Shown: piece after piece, positions 16,608 through 25,461 of the stretch
Numbering within the stretch: position 1 is the first letter of the stretch
How the letters are laid out: the number at the start of each line of letters is the position of its first letter
Source: Seohaeicola saemankumensis
Lineage (GTDB): Bacteria > Pseudomonadota > Alphaproteobacteria > Rhodobacterales > Rhodobacteraceae
DNA: 64,000 nucleotides
Assembly (NCBI RefSeq): GCF_042678485.1
Contig: NZ_JBHTKR010000005.1
Coordinates: 1 to 64,000, forward strand
Direction: 5' to 3'
Notes under the pieces: generated by a model
The model's input: only the letters and a program-made list of their open reading frames with translations
Database searches by the model: none
What the model was told of the DNA's origin: nothing
Made by a program: the position numbers and the translations under genes

Positions 16608-18059
16608 ATGCGCACGAGTATTTCACATCCCCTTCAGATTGCCGTTGTTCAACCCTTTAAGGGATCGGGTCGGATCGGCATCACCTTCTGCCCGGGCAAG
16701 GTGCAGCCCGGCGCGATGTCCGGCAGTTGGCAGCGCGACCTGGGGCTCGACCTTGATGCCGTGTCCAATTGGGGCGCCGTCGCGGTTCTCACGCTGATCG
16801 AGGACCATGAACTTGCCACTCTCAAAGTCACGGATATGGGCGCGCAGGTGCGTGCCCGTCATATGGATTGGTTTCACCTGCCGATCCCGGATGTGTCCGT
16901 GCCGGATGCGGCATTCGAGCGGCAATGGAAGACCGTCGGCACGGACCTGATGAACCGCCTGCGTGCCGGGTTTGACGTGCTTGTGCACTGCAAAGGCGGC
17001 CTGGGGCGCGCCGGGATCATCGCGGCTCGACTGATGGTCGAATTGAGCGTGACCGCCGCCGAGGCGGTGAAGGCCGTGCGGAGCGTCCGACCGGGGGCCA
17101 TCGAGACCAGCGCGCAACTCGACTATGTCATGAGGCAGGAGGCCGTTCCCGAGCAGGAACCTGCCACCTCGGCAGATGCGATCCGCGACCGCGCGATCGG
17201 CGCGCTCATAGGCCTCGCTGTCGGCGACGCTGTGGGCACGACGCTCGAGTTCAAACCGCGCGATACCTATCCGCAGCTTCAGGACATGGTCGGCGGCGGG
17301 CCTTTCGGCCTGAAGCCCGGACAATGGACGGATGATACAGCGATGGCCTTGGCCCTCGCGGACAGCCTGCAAAAGAACCCAAACCTCGATGAGACCGACC
17401 TGATGCAGCGTTTTGTGGATTGGTACCTACACGGGACCTATTCCTGCACCGGCCAGTGTTTCGACATCGGGATCACCACCCGGCAGGCCCTCGCCCGGTG
17501 GCAGAAGACCGGTGATCCCTTTGCCGGATCGACGGATCCGATGAGCGCGGGCAACGGCAGCTTGATGCGGCTTGCCCCTGTCGCCATCCGTCACTTCGAG
17601 AACCGCGCTGCGCTGCGCGATGTTGCCGCGCGGCAAAGCCGGACCACCCATGCTGCCCCCGAAGCGGTGGACGCCTGCGTGGCCTATGCCGAGGTCCTGG
17701 CCGATACCATCGCGGGCGCCAAGCGGTCGGAAGTCCTGCGCAACCGCGAGGAGGCATTTGCCGGCAAGATCACACCCATCATGGCCGGATCTTGGCGCGG
17801 CAAGGCACGCGACAGCATTCGCGCCTCTGGCTACGTGGCCCATTCCCTCGAGGCCTCGCTCTGGAGCGTGGCGCGCAGCGGGGATTATCGCGGCGCCGTG
17901 CTGCTGGCCGCCAACCTCGGCGAGGACGCGGACACCACGGGCGCCATTGCGGGTCAGTTGGCCGGGGCGCTCTACGGTGCAGCAGGCATTCCGGCCACCT
18001 GGCGCGAGACGCTGGCATGGGGGCCACGCCTCGCGCAGGCAGCGGCGTCACTCTTGTGA
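16608..18059 (+). CDS. Fused dual-specificity-phosphatase-like / ADP-ribosylglycohydrolase protein
   Basis: The 483-residue protein has two domains. Residues ~1-160 resemble CDKN3-type cysteine phosphatases, with the CX5R signature HCKGGLGRAG (Cys128, Arg134) and the preceding aspartate loop WFHLPIPDVSVPD. Residues ~190-483 are an ADP-ribosylglycohydrolase (ARH/DraG) domain: GLAVGDAVGTTLEF, then GQWTDDTAMAL (Asp242, Asp243) and the C-terminal metal site GEDADTTG (Asp440, Asp442, Thr443). Both active sites look complete. The ARH half should remove ADP-ribose from a protein, nucleic acid or small molecule; the phosphatase half may act on a phospho-sugar or protein. ATG 16608 has AGGAG 10 nt upstream. 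It converges on the DUF5681 gene with a 12-bp overlap. Confidence 0.85.
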   Translation: MRTSISHPLQIAVVQPFKGSGRIGITFCPGKVQPGAMSGSWQRDLGLDLDAVSNWGAVAVLTLIEDHELATLKVTDMGAQVRARHMDWFHLPIPDVSVPDAAFERQWKTVGTDLMNRLRAGFDVLVHCKGGLGRAGIIAARLMVELSVTAAEAVKAVRSVRPGAIETSAQLDYVMRQEAVPEQEPATSADAIRDRAIGALIGLAVGDAVGTTLEFKPRDTYPQLQDMVGGGPFGLKPGQWTDDTAMALALADSLQKNPNLDETDLMQRFVDWYLHGTYSCTGQCFDIGITTRQALARWQKTGDPFAGSTDPMSAGNGSLMRLAPVAIRHFENRAALRDVAARQSRTTHAAPEAVDACVAYAEVLADTIAGAKRSEVLRNREEAFAGKITPIMAGSWRGKARDSIRASGYVAHSLEASLWSVARSGDYRGAVLLAANLGEDADTTGAIAGQLAGALYGAAGIPATWRETLAWGPRLAQAAASLL

Positions 18060-18812
18060 CGCCGCCTCGGCCTTGCCCTTGCGCGCGATATAGGCAGCCG
18101 GAAGCCCAGCCTCGATCTCCGCGATGAGAACGCGTGCATTGGCGGCCATCAGCCTGTTCGCATCTCGATCCTCGGGCTTTCTCAGGCGGACGTATCTCTT
18201 ATCCAGATAAGACACCGCGCCGCAAAGCGTCAAAAGCGTCATCCGCGCGCCCTCGTAACGCACCACTTCCTGCGGCGTCATCGGCCCATGGTATTCAACC
18301 TCGCCCGTGTGAAGATTAATGACGATGTCATCCGGATGTGGCAGCGGATCAGGCAAATGGATGATGCCAAGGCGCGCGCGGCGATCCAGTTCTTGTTCCC
18401 AATACGCTTTGTATTCGCAGGCAGACTGTAAAGAACGTTCATGCAACTGGATCGCCGCAGACTGGGCCTTGTCGGTCACCTTCATGAACAACTCCTGCGC
18501 CCGCGGCCGGCCCTTCATCGCATCGACCCCGATCTTGCGCATCACGGCCTGCACCATCGGTATCCTTACAACCGAGTCCCGTTCATTGATCTCGATTACC
18601 CGATTGGCCTCGGTCAGAACAATGTTACGCAGGTCATAGGCGTCCAGTTCTGCGGGCTTGTTCTTCGATCCGCGCGGCCGCCCCGCGGGATTGCCGGACT
18701 GTCCCTTGACGAAGCGTGTCTCCGCAGGTGGTCGCCCGTAGCCGACCTCATGGGACCCAAGCTGCAGCCTTGACGGCTTCAGCTTGGGCTTGTCGTCATC
18801 ATCCTTGCTCAT
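18048..18812 (-). CDS. DUF5681 domain protein (phage small-terminase-like)
   Basis: The 254-residue protein has near its N-terminus RFVKGQSGNPAGRPRGSKNK (residues ~30-50), the DUF5681 signature. These proteins are common in alphaproteobacterial prophages next to terminase and methyltransferase genes and are thought to be DNA-packaging-related; this is context, not proven function. I chose ATG 18812, which overlaps the stop of the methyltransferase gene by 4 nt (ATGA), although the frame is open 132 nt further. No large terminase follows; the next gene runs in the opposite direction. Confidence 0.75.
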   Translation of the reverse strand: MSKDDDDKPKLKPSRLQLGSHEVGYGRPPAETRFVKGQSGNPAGRPRGSKNKPAELDAYDLRNIVLTEANRVIEINERDSVVRIPMVQAVMRKIGVDAMKGRPRAQELFMKVTDKAQSAAIQLHERSLQSACEYKAYWEQELDRRARLGIIHLPDPLPHPDDIVINLHTGEVEYHGPMTPQEVVRYEGARMTLLTLCGAVSYLDKRYVRLRKPEDRDANRLMAANARVLIAEIEAGLPAAYIARKGKAEAASQE

Positions 18813-20119
18813 TCCGCCGCCCTCAAGGCCGCTGCCGGAACAGACGCGCGCGGCCAGCCACAGACCAATTGCACCGCCTCGTCCTTCGCATAGGCCTCCC
18901 ACCGCGCCAGGATCCGATCGCAATAGAGCGGGTCCAGCTCGCACAGATTGGCCTGCCGCCCCGTCTTCTCGGCAGCAATCAGCGTCGAGCCGGAGCCGCC
19001 AAAGATGTCGAGCACGATATCGCCGCGCCCAGATACATCCCGCATCGCATCGGCCATCATCTGCACCGGCTTCACCGTCGGGTGCAGCGCAAGTTCCTCC
19101 AGCCGCCCTGCACGACGCGTATTCACGCCCCGGTACTCCCAGACATTGGTGCGGTAGCGCCCATGCTGCCCCAGCTCAAACGTGTTCACATGCGCGGCCG
19201 TGCCCTTCTTGAACACGAAGATCAGCTCGTGGCGAGAGCGATAGAAGCTGCCCATCCCGCCGTTATCCTTGACCCAAACGATCATGTTTTTCAGCTCGGC
19301 ATAGACCGCCGCACCCGCGGCCAGAATCTCGCCCATGTGCCGCCAGTCCATGCAGATGAAGTGGATCGAGCCGTCCATGGAATGGTCATGCAACTGGCGC
19401 ATCGCCTGGGTCAGAAAGCCCGTGAACTCTTCCCCGCTCATCTCGCCGGCCGCCATCGCGAACTCGCGATGCCGGATCTTGCCAAGATTACCCACATGGC
19501 CATCGATCGGCACGTTGTAAGGCGGATCGGTGAACACCATCCGGGCCTGCTCCCCGTCCATCAGCTGGCCGATCACCGCAGGATCCCGCGCGTCGCCACA
19601 GATCAGACGATGGCGTCCCAACTGCCAGACATCACCCGGTGCGCAGCGCCGCGGCGGATCAACGGGCAGGATGTCATCCGCGGGATCGCCGGGTTCTTCA
19701 GGGGCCAGCCCGTCAATATAGATATCGACCTCGGGAATGGAGAAGCCGGTCACCCCGAGATCGAAGTCAAGGTCCGGATCTGCCGTCAACTCAAACAACT
19801 CACTCGCCAGCAGGTCCTCATCCCAGCCCGCATTCGAAGCCAGCTTGTTATCCGCCAGGATATAGGCCCGCTTCTGTGACGCTGTCAGGTGTTCGACCCG
19901 GACGCAGGGCACTTCCGCCATACCGAGCGAGCGTGCCGCTTCAATCCGGGCATGGCCCGCCAGGATCATGCCCGTGCCATCGATCAGAACCGGCACCGTG
20001 AACCCGAAGGTCGTGATGCTCTGCGCGATCTGCTGGATCTGCTTTTTGGAATGCGTTCGCGCATTCTTGGGATAGGGAACAAGAGACGCTGGGGGGAGAT
20101 ATTCCAACTTCCTGGTCAT
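18809..20119 (-). CDS. ParB-domain site-specific DNA methyltransferase (class beta)
   Basis: The 436-residue protein starts with a ParB/Srx-like domain (residues ~5-95, with GHARIEAARSLG). An amino-methyltransferase domain follows, with DPPYN at 198-202 and FGGSGS at 373-378. Catalytic motif before SAM motif is the class-beta order, which gives N6-methyladenine or N4-methylcytosine. TRD sequence lies between; the target is not readable. No restriction gene is next to it, so it is likely an orphan phage or island enzyme. ATG 20119 has AAGAGGTTTGCC upstream. Longer in-frame extension to 20341 is unlikely. It is cotranscribed with the DUF5681 gene. Confidence 0.88.
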   Translation of the reverse strand: MTRKLEYLPPASLVPYPKNARTHSKKQIQQIAQSITTFGFTVPVLIDGTGMILAGHARIEAARSLGMAEVPCVRVEHLTASQKRAYILADNKLASNAGWDEDLLASELFELTADPDLDFDLGVTGFSIPEVDIYIDGLAPEEPGDPADDILPVDPPRRCAPGDVWQLGRHRLICGDARDPAVIGQLMDGEQARMVFTDPPYNVPIDGHVGNLGKIRHREFAMAAGEMSGEEFTGFLTQAMRQLHDHSMDGSIHFICMDWRHMGEILAAGAAVYAELKNMIVWVKDNGGMGSFYRSRHELIFVFKKGTAAHVNTFELGQHGRYRTNVWEYRGVNTRRAGRLEELALHPTVKPVQMMADAMRDVSGRGDIVLDIFGGSGSTLIAAEKTGRQANLCELDPLYCDRILARWEAYAKDEAVQLVCGWPRASVPAAALRAAE

Positions 20120-20418
20120 CGGCAAACCTCTTCTTGGGCCGTTCCACACCCTCGTGCGGACCGGGTCGGCCCCTCGGGGCCGGTGGTGGTGACAGCTAGG
20201 TTCTGCAGGACGCGGTTGCTTTATCCACGAGCCCTGCGATGCCAAAAATAGAGCTCCAGGAAAGATGCCAAGGCAAGAAAATTCAGCTGTAATTACTGGT
20301 ATTTGAGTGGACTTTGGGACTTGGCCATGGCTCACTATCACAGGCGTGATACTCTCACGCTCCGGTCAGTACGGGGGGACGCAACATTCAGCACCCCGAT
20401 CTGACAGGAAGCCGCGCC
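20120..20418. promoter_or_regulatory. Divergent intergenic region with two inverted repeats
   Basis: This 299-bp region separates the methyltransferase and DUF2924 genes. It contains a GC-rich dyad GGCCCC-TC-GGGGCC (20168-20181) and the inverted repeat TATCAC-AGGC-GTGATA (20336-20351), which could be an operator for one of the divergent promoters. No gene is seen in it. Confidence 0.35.
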
Positions 20419-20874
20419 ATGACCGAATCACCCCTCCCGTCACATCGTCCCTGGATCAGCCTCGAGACCACCGACAGGCCGGCACTGACCGCGCTTTGGA
20501 CCGACCTCTTCGGCGCAGCCCCGCCGCCCAACATGAGCCAGGTCTTCCTGCGCCGCTTCCTCGCCTTCGAGATGCAGGCGCGCGCGACCTCCCCGCTCCC
20601 GCCTGCACTCAAGGCCAGGCTCCTGCGGATCACGGCGGGCAAGGACAGAAGCCCCACCCAGACCCTGCAGCCGGGTGGCCGCTACCTGCGGGTCTGGAAC
20701 GGCGTCACCCATGTGGTCGACGTCACCGAGCAGGGCTATCTCTGGAAGGGGCAGCACCACCGCTCGCTTTCCGCCATCGCCCGCGCCATTACCGGCGCAC
20801 AGTGGTCCGGGCCCCGCTTCTTCGGGCCAGTGCAAGGTGGCACCGCCTCCAAACAGGGGCGGGCCGCAAAATGA
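20419..20874 (+). CDS. DUF2924 protein, recombinase partner
   Basis: This 151-residue protein is of the DUF2924 family, with WTDLFGAAPPPNMSQVFLRR, PGGRYLRVWNG and the C-terminal RSLSAIARAITG typical of it. DUF2924 genes nearly always sit directly before a large serine recombinase gene in alphaproteobacterial mobile elements, so a role in recombination is likely but not shown. Its stop overlaps the recombinase start as ATGA. Confidence 0.8.
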   Translation: MTESPLPSHRPWISLETTDRPALTALWTDLFGAAPPPNMSQVFLRRFLAFEMQARATSPLPPALKARLLRITAGKDRSPTQTLQPGGRYLRVWNGVTHVVDVTEQGYLWKGQHHRSLSAIARAITGAQWSGPRFFGPVQGGTASKQGRAAK

Positions 20875-22556
20875 CTGCCCGCCCGCAGATCCGCTGCGCC
20901 ATCTACACGCGCAAATCCACCGATGACGGTCTTGAGCAGGGCTTCAACTCGCTGGATGCTCAATACGAGGCCTGTGCCGCCTATATCGCCAGCCAGCGCC
21001 ACGAGGGCTGGCGGCTTCTGCCTGCCCGCTACGATGATGGCGGCCTCTCCGGTGGCACGCTGGATCGCCCTGCCCTGCAGCAGTTGCTGTGCGATGTAGA
21101 CGCCGGGCGCATCGGCATGGTGGTGGTCTACAAGATCGACCGCCTGACCCGGTCACTGGCCGATTTCGCCAAGCTGGTCGAACGGCTCGATGCGGCCAAC
21201 TGCTCCTTCGTCTCCGTCACCCAGGCCTTCAACACCTCCTCCTCCATGGGTCGGCTTACCCTCAACGTCCTGCTCTCCTTCGCCCAGTTCGAACGTGAGG
21301 TCACCGCGGAACGTATCCGCGACAAGATTGCAGCCTCCAAGAAGAAGGGCCTCTGGATGGGGGGCACCGTCCCGCTGGGCTATGATCCGCACCCCGACCC
21401 GCTCCAGCGCAGCCTCGTTCCGAACCCGGAGGAAGCCGTGGTGGTGCAGACACTGTTCGCGCTCTATGAGAACTGCAGCTCGCTGGTCGATCTCGAGGCA
21501 ACCGCCAAGGCACAGGGGCTGGTGTCCAAACGCCGGGTCTCAGCGGATGGAACCGTCAAAGGTGGGCAGCCCCTGTCTCGGGGACAACTTCATTACCTGC
21601 TCAACAATCCGATTTATCGCGGCCAGATCCGCCACAAGGCCGAGCTTCATCCCGGCCAGCATCCGGCCATCATCGATGAAGCCCTCTGGAATAGGGTGCA
21701 GGTCAAGTTGCAGCAGGCGAGCCAGCGCTCACGACAAGGCGCAGCCGATCCTGCGGTGGCTGATCTTTCCGGAGTGCCACCCGCGGCGCTCACGGGGCTG
21801 CTCCGCGATGAGACGGGCGATCGGCTGACGCCAAGCCATACACGACGCAAGGGGCGGCTGTTTCGCTACTATATCTCCAACCGCCTTGTCTCCGGCGGTA
21901 CGGATCCCACCGGCTGGCGTCTGCCCGCCACTGCACTCGAGAAAGCCGTGCTTGGAATCATTCTCGGCCATCTGGAAACGGCCGCGCAGACCCACGCCAT
22001 CCTGGCAGCACCTGATGCAACGACAGCCGCACAGGTCTCAAAGGCCTTGTTGGCGCTGGTGTCCACCCTCCGCACCGAAGGTACAGCTGCGCTATCCACT
22101 CTGCTGAGTTCGGGTCATGTGGCCCCGCCAAACCTGCATCTGCAGCTTGCTGCGCCCTTCCTGGCGCAGAGCATGGGCGTCGATCCGCAGGACCTGGCTC
22201 CTACATTCCTCAATATCTGCGCACCCTTCCAGCTGCGCCACCGGGGCGTCGAGACCCGTATCGCGGCGGGGCAGATGTCGCCAAGGCCTGACCCGACCTT
22301 GCTGCGCATCCTCGCGCAGGCCCATCTCTGGATGGATCGTCTGAGAGCCGGCACGACCTTGGCAGAGGTTGCCCGCGACGCTGGCCATTCAGAAGCCTAT
22401 ATCCGCACCCGTGCCCCCCTGGCCTTCTTGGCCCCCTCCATCCAGAGCGCGATCCTTGCCGGCACGCAGCCGCCAGACCTGACGCTTGCACGTATCGTCC
22501 GGACCGGCGTGCCCCTCGATTGGGACGCCCAGGCGCAGCTCTTCGGCTTCGTGTGA
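20871..22556 (+). CDS. Large serine recombinase
   Basis: The 561-residue protein has an N-terminal resolvase domain (residues ~8-155) with IYTRKSTDDG (nucleophile Ser16) and VYKIDRLTRS, then the recombinase domain (residues ~175-290) and a long C-terminus. It would integrate and excise an island or rearrange DNA. Instead of the usual CxxC zinc ribbon after the recombinase domain, the corresponding place reads LTGLLRDETGDRLTPSH with no cysteine pair; this is seen in the DUF2924-linked subgroup as far as I know. ATG 20871 overlaps the preceding stop. It is probably the integrase of the island at 16.4-22.6 kb. Confidence 0.9.
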   Translation: MTARPQIRCAIYTRKSTDDGLEQGFNSLDAQYEACAAYIASQRHEGWRLLPARYDDGGLSGGTLDRPALQQLLCDVDAGRIGMVVVYKIDRLTRSLADFAKLVERLDAANCSFVSVTQAFNTSSSMGRLTLNVLLSFAQFEREVTAERIRDKIAASKKKGLWMGGTVPLGYDPHPDPLQRSLVPNPEEAVVVQTLFALYENCSSLVDLEATAKAQGLVSKRRVSADGTVKGGQPLSRGQLHYLLNNPIYRGQIRHKAELHPGQHPAIIDEALWNRVQVKLQQASQRSRQGAADPAVADLSGVPPAALTGLLRDETGDRLTPSHTRRKGRLFRYYISNRLVSGGTDPTGWRLPATALEKAVLGIILGHLETAAQTHAILAAPDATTAAQVSKALLALVSTLRTEGTAALSTLLSSGHVAPPNLHLQLAAPFLAQSMGVDPQDLAPTFLNICAPFQLRHRGVETRIAAGQMSPRPDPTLLRILAQAHLWMDRLRAGTTLAEVARDAGHSEAYIRTRAPLAFLAPSIQSAILAGTQPPDLTLARIVRTGVPLDWDAQAQLFGFV

Positions 22557-22929
22557 AGCGGGGACATCGGAATTCCGGTGTATCAGGATCAACGAAGGAG
22601 CCCAACGCGCTCACCGGGCGCTCATTGGTAGAGCTCTCACTCTCACAACAAGCTGAAATCCAATCCCGACGGGAAAACCGGCGGGTCACGGCCGCCAGTG
22701 ACGGGCATGGCGCCAGTCGGAAATGATGCAAATTCCCTGTAAATTCCCTGTTCTTTGAAAGCGCAGGTGAAACCGAACCGAGGCGCAGGCGCCGCTGAGA
22801 CTGACCGGACAAATGACAGAGGAAGGGGCGTATTGCGCCGTCTCTCTGCAAGAGTAACGCGCGCAAGGCACGGAAATCGCGTGGGAATATTCGCGAATTG
22901 CGTAAACTGGGGGCAGAGACAGGGGTGGG
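22557..22929. other. Non-coding stretch between recombinase and tRNA-Ser
   Basis: About 370 bp with no convincing gene. It contains a short D-arm-like sequence (GCTCATTGGTAGAGC near 22620) but no full tRNA. One boundary of the recombinase island probably lies here. Confidence 0.4.
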
Positions 22930-23019
22930 TGGCGGAGGAGGTGGGATTCGAACCCACGGTACGCTTTCACGCACGCCGGTTTTCAAGACCGGTGCAATCG
23001 ACCACTCTGCCACTCCTCC
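22930..23019 (-). tRNA. tRNA-Ser (anticodon UGA)
   Basis: On the minus strand the gene begins GGAGGAGTGGCAGAG and ends CCTCCTCCGCCA. A 7-bp acceptor stem (GGAGGAG/CTCCTCC), the anticodon stem CCGGT/ACCGG with loop CTTGAAA, a long variable arm and the T-arm GTGGG-TTCGAAT-CCCAC are all present. Anticodon TGA and the long variable arm identify tRNA-Ser(UGA). CCA is encoded. Confidence 0.96.
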
Positions 23020-23281
23020 GGCCGGGATCGTCTAACCATCATTATGTGATTCTGAAAGCATCAAGCGGCAGAGGTTTCTTGCTCATTTTCGATCCCGGCC
23101 CCGAGAGCCGCTTTTCTTGAAGCCGGCTTGCCGCTACTGTGCGCGCAAGACGTCTGCCCGTGGAGGGAACAGCCTCTGGCCGATCCGGTCGGAGGAGGTT
23201 GCCAAGCCTTGGGCAAACTGGTTGCAGCAATGACCGGAAAACCGGCAAACATGTTCAGAGGCAGAGGGTTAGGGGCAAGTC

Positions 23282-24223
23282 ATGACAGCAGATCGTATCA
23301 ACACACCATTCCGGCGCAAGGCGGGGACCGCCGTGCTTGTGGCGCTTGGGATGCTTGCACTGACCGGATGCGATGAAAGCGGGCAATTCAGCCTGCTGCA
23401 AAACAATGGCGCGTCCGGCGGCGAGACCTCGGCGAACCGCTCCGTGCGCCTGGTAGAGCGCGATGTCGAAGCGCCCGATATCTTTCAGGTGACCGAAGCC
23501 GGCCTGTGGGATGGCCGCCCCTCGCTGGGCGGTGTCTGGGTTGCCCATCCGGACGTCACCGAACCGGAGCGTGTCATCATCCGCAACACGAGCAACGGAA
23601 ATTTCGTGATCGGGGCCCTGTTCCGGCGCGAGGTCAATACACCTGGTCCGCGGGTTCAGGTCTCGTCCGATGCGGCGGCGACGCTGGCAATGCTGGCGGG
23701 TCAGCCCGTCCAGTTGAACGTGACCGCCCTGCGCCGCGAGGAAGTGCCGACCGCCGCATCCGAGGAGACGGACGAGGCGCAGGCCATGTCCGAGGCGCTG
23801 CCGGCACCCGGCGCGATCACGGAATCGCGGCTGGATCCGATCGCATCCGCCGCCGCCGCGATCGAGGCCGCACCTGTACGCCCGGCCGCCGCCACGGCAA
23901 GCCCGACACCGCCGCCCACACGGCCAGCCACCGCGCCGGGAACAGCGGTTCAAACAGCGGCGGCCGCCCCTGCGCCGCGCGCGTCGGGGCTGGACAAGCC
24001 CTATCTGCAGATCGGGATTTTCAGCATCGAGGCCAATGCCAACCGCGCCGCGACCGCCATGCGCAATGCCGGGATGGTTCCCGAGGTCAGGCAGCAAACC
24101 AGCCAGGGCAAGACGTTCTGGCGGGTGCTGGTCGGCCCAGCCGGTACAGCCGCAGAGCGCAGCACGCTTCTGGCCAAGATCAAGGAAGAAGGCTTCACCG
24201 ACGCCTATGCCGTCCGGAACTGA
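23282..24223 (+). CDS. SPOR-domain lipoprotein
   Basis: The 313-residue protein has a lipoprotein signal with LALTGC (Cys30), a middle region rich in Ala/Pro/Thr (residues ~170-235) that is probably a flexible linker, and a C-terminal SPOR domain (residues ~238-312, with YLQIGIFSIEANANRAATAM). SPOR domains bind denuded glycan strands at the division site. It lies just before a D,D-carboxypeptidase gene (23 bp gap), so a cell-wall or division role is likely. No DPBB domain is seen, so I do not call it RlpA. Confidence 0.8.
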   Translation: MTADRINTPFRRKAGTAVLVALGMLALTGCDESGQFSLLQNNGASGGETSANRSVRLVERDVEAPDIFQVTEAGLWDGRPSLGGVWVAHPDVTEPERVIIRNTSNGNFVIGALFRREVNTPGPRVQVSSDAAATLAMLAGQPVQLNVTALRREEVPTAASEETDEAQAMSEALPAPGAITESRLDPIASAAAAIEAAPVRPAAATASPTPPPTRPATAPGTAVQTAAAAPAPRASGLDKPYLQIGIFSIEANANRAATAMRNAGMVPEVRQQTSQGKTFWRVLVGPAGTAAERSTLLAKIKEEGFTDAYAVRN

Positions 24224-24246
24224 GGCCGCGAAGGAAGGTTAGATCC

Positions 24247-25461
24247 ATGACGACACGAACGGACACCCCCCCGCGCCGATCCAGCCGTCTGCGCCATATC
24301 CTGTCGGCAACGCTGACCTGCGCGATCCTCATGGCGCCGGCGGCCCAGGCTTTTGACACCCGCGCCACCTCGGCCTGGGTGCTGGATCAGACCACCGGCA
24401 CCGTGCTTTTGTCAAAGAACGCCGAAGTGCCGCTGCCGCCTGCGTCCATGTCCAAGCTGATGACGCTCTACATGCTGTTCGACGCGCTCAAGCGTGGGGC
24501 GGTGACGATGGACACCACCTTTCCCGTCTCGGCGCGGGCCCGTGCCATGGGCGGCTCGACCATGTTCCTGAACGAACTGGATCGCCCCAGCGTGCGCGAA
24601 CTGATCCTGGGCATCATCGTGAATTCAGGAAATGACGCCTGCGTCGTGGTCGCCGAAGGTCTGTCGCCCACCGGCACCGAAGACGGGTTTGCCGCCCTCA
24701 TGACCCAGCGTGCGCGCGACATGGGGATGAATGACACCACGCTGGCCAACGCGTCGGGCTGGCCCAATCCCCAGCATCGCATGTCCATGCATGACCTCGG
24801 CATTCTGGCCCAGCGCCTGATCGAGGATTTTCCCGATTACTACGCGTTCTTCAACGAGCGTGAATATGACTACAAAGGCCGCGCACCGGCCAACCGTTTC
24901 AACCGCAACCCCCTGTTCCAACTGGATATCGGGGCAGATGGCCTCAAGACCGGGCACACCCAGGAGGCAGGTTTCGGCCTTGTCGGCTCGGCCGCCCAGG
25001 GGGGGCGCCGCGTGATCTTCGTCATCAGCGGCATGGAAACAGACAGGGTCCGCGCCGAGGAATCGGCGGCCATCGTCAACTGGGCCTTTCGCCAATTTGC
25101 CGAACGCACCGTCGCCCAGGCCGGACAGGTGATCACCGAGGCAGAGGTCTGGCGCGGCAACCAACCCAAGGTGGGTCTTGTGCCGGAGACGGATGTGAAG
25201 GTCCTGCTGCCGATCCTGACAAGCGACCAGGTGGATGCCGAGGTCGTGCACAAGGGCCCGATCAATGCGCCCGTGGCAAAAGGCGATGTTCTGGGCGAGA
25301 TGATCCTCAAGCGCGAAGGGCTTGAGCCCCTGCACATCCCCCTTCTGGCCGATCGCGATGTGCCGCTGGGCGGGTTCACCACCCGCGTCCTGACCACGTC
25401 AAAGGTGCTGATCGACCGCTTCATCCAACCGCAGCCCGCGACCACCGGGGGCGAGTCTTGA
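24247..25461 (+). CDS. dacC: D-alanyl-D-alanine carboxypeptidase (PBP5/6 type)
   Basis: This 404-residue exported protein has a signal peptide ending near AQAF (residue ~35). The penicillin-binding motifs are S67-M-S-K70, S127-G-N and K234-T-G, followed by the C-terminal PBP5-like domain (residues ~290-385). It trims the terminal D-Ala from peptidoglycan stem peptides in the periplasm. ATG 24247 has GAAGGAAGG upstream; the frame is open much further but without support. It is cotranscribed with the SPOR lipoprotein and overlaps tmk. The symbol reflects the family; dacA would serve equally. Confidence 0.9.
   Translation: MTTRTDTPPRRSSRLRHILSATLTCAILMAPAAQAFDTRATSAWVLDQTTGTVLLSKNAEVPLPPASMSKLMTLYMLFDALKRGAVTMDTTFPVSARARAMGGSTMFLNELDRPSVRELILGIIVNSGNDACVVVAEGLSPTGTEDGFAALMTQRARDMGMNDTTLANASGWPNPQHRMSMHDLGILAQRLIEDFPDYYAFFNEREYDYKGRAPANRFNRNPLFQLDIGADGLKTGHTQEAGFGLVGSAAQGGRRVIFVISGMETDRVRAEESAAIVNWAFRQFAERTVAQAGQVITEAEVWRGNQPKVGLVPETDVKVLLPILTSDQVDAEVVHKGPINAPVAKGDVLGEMILKREGLEPLHIPLLADRDVPLGGFTTRVLTTSKVLIDRFIQPQPATTGGES

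Noticed and set aside
22613..22650. tRNA-like D-arm (GCTCATTGGTAGAGC) after the recombinase gene
   Set aside because: No anticodon stem, T-arm or acceptor stem can be formed with the following sequence, so it is not called as a tRNA.
23506..24246. Long N-terminal extension of the carboxypeptidase overlapping the SPOR gene
   Set aside because: It is a shadow frame of the SPOR lipoprotein gene; the signal peptide and ribosome site support 24247.
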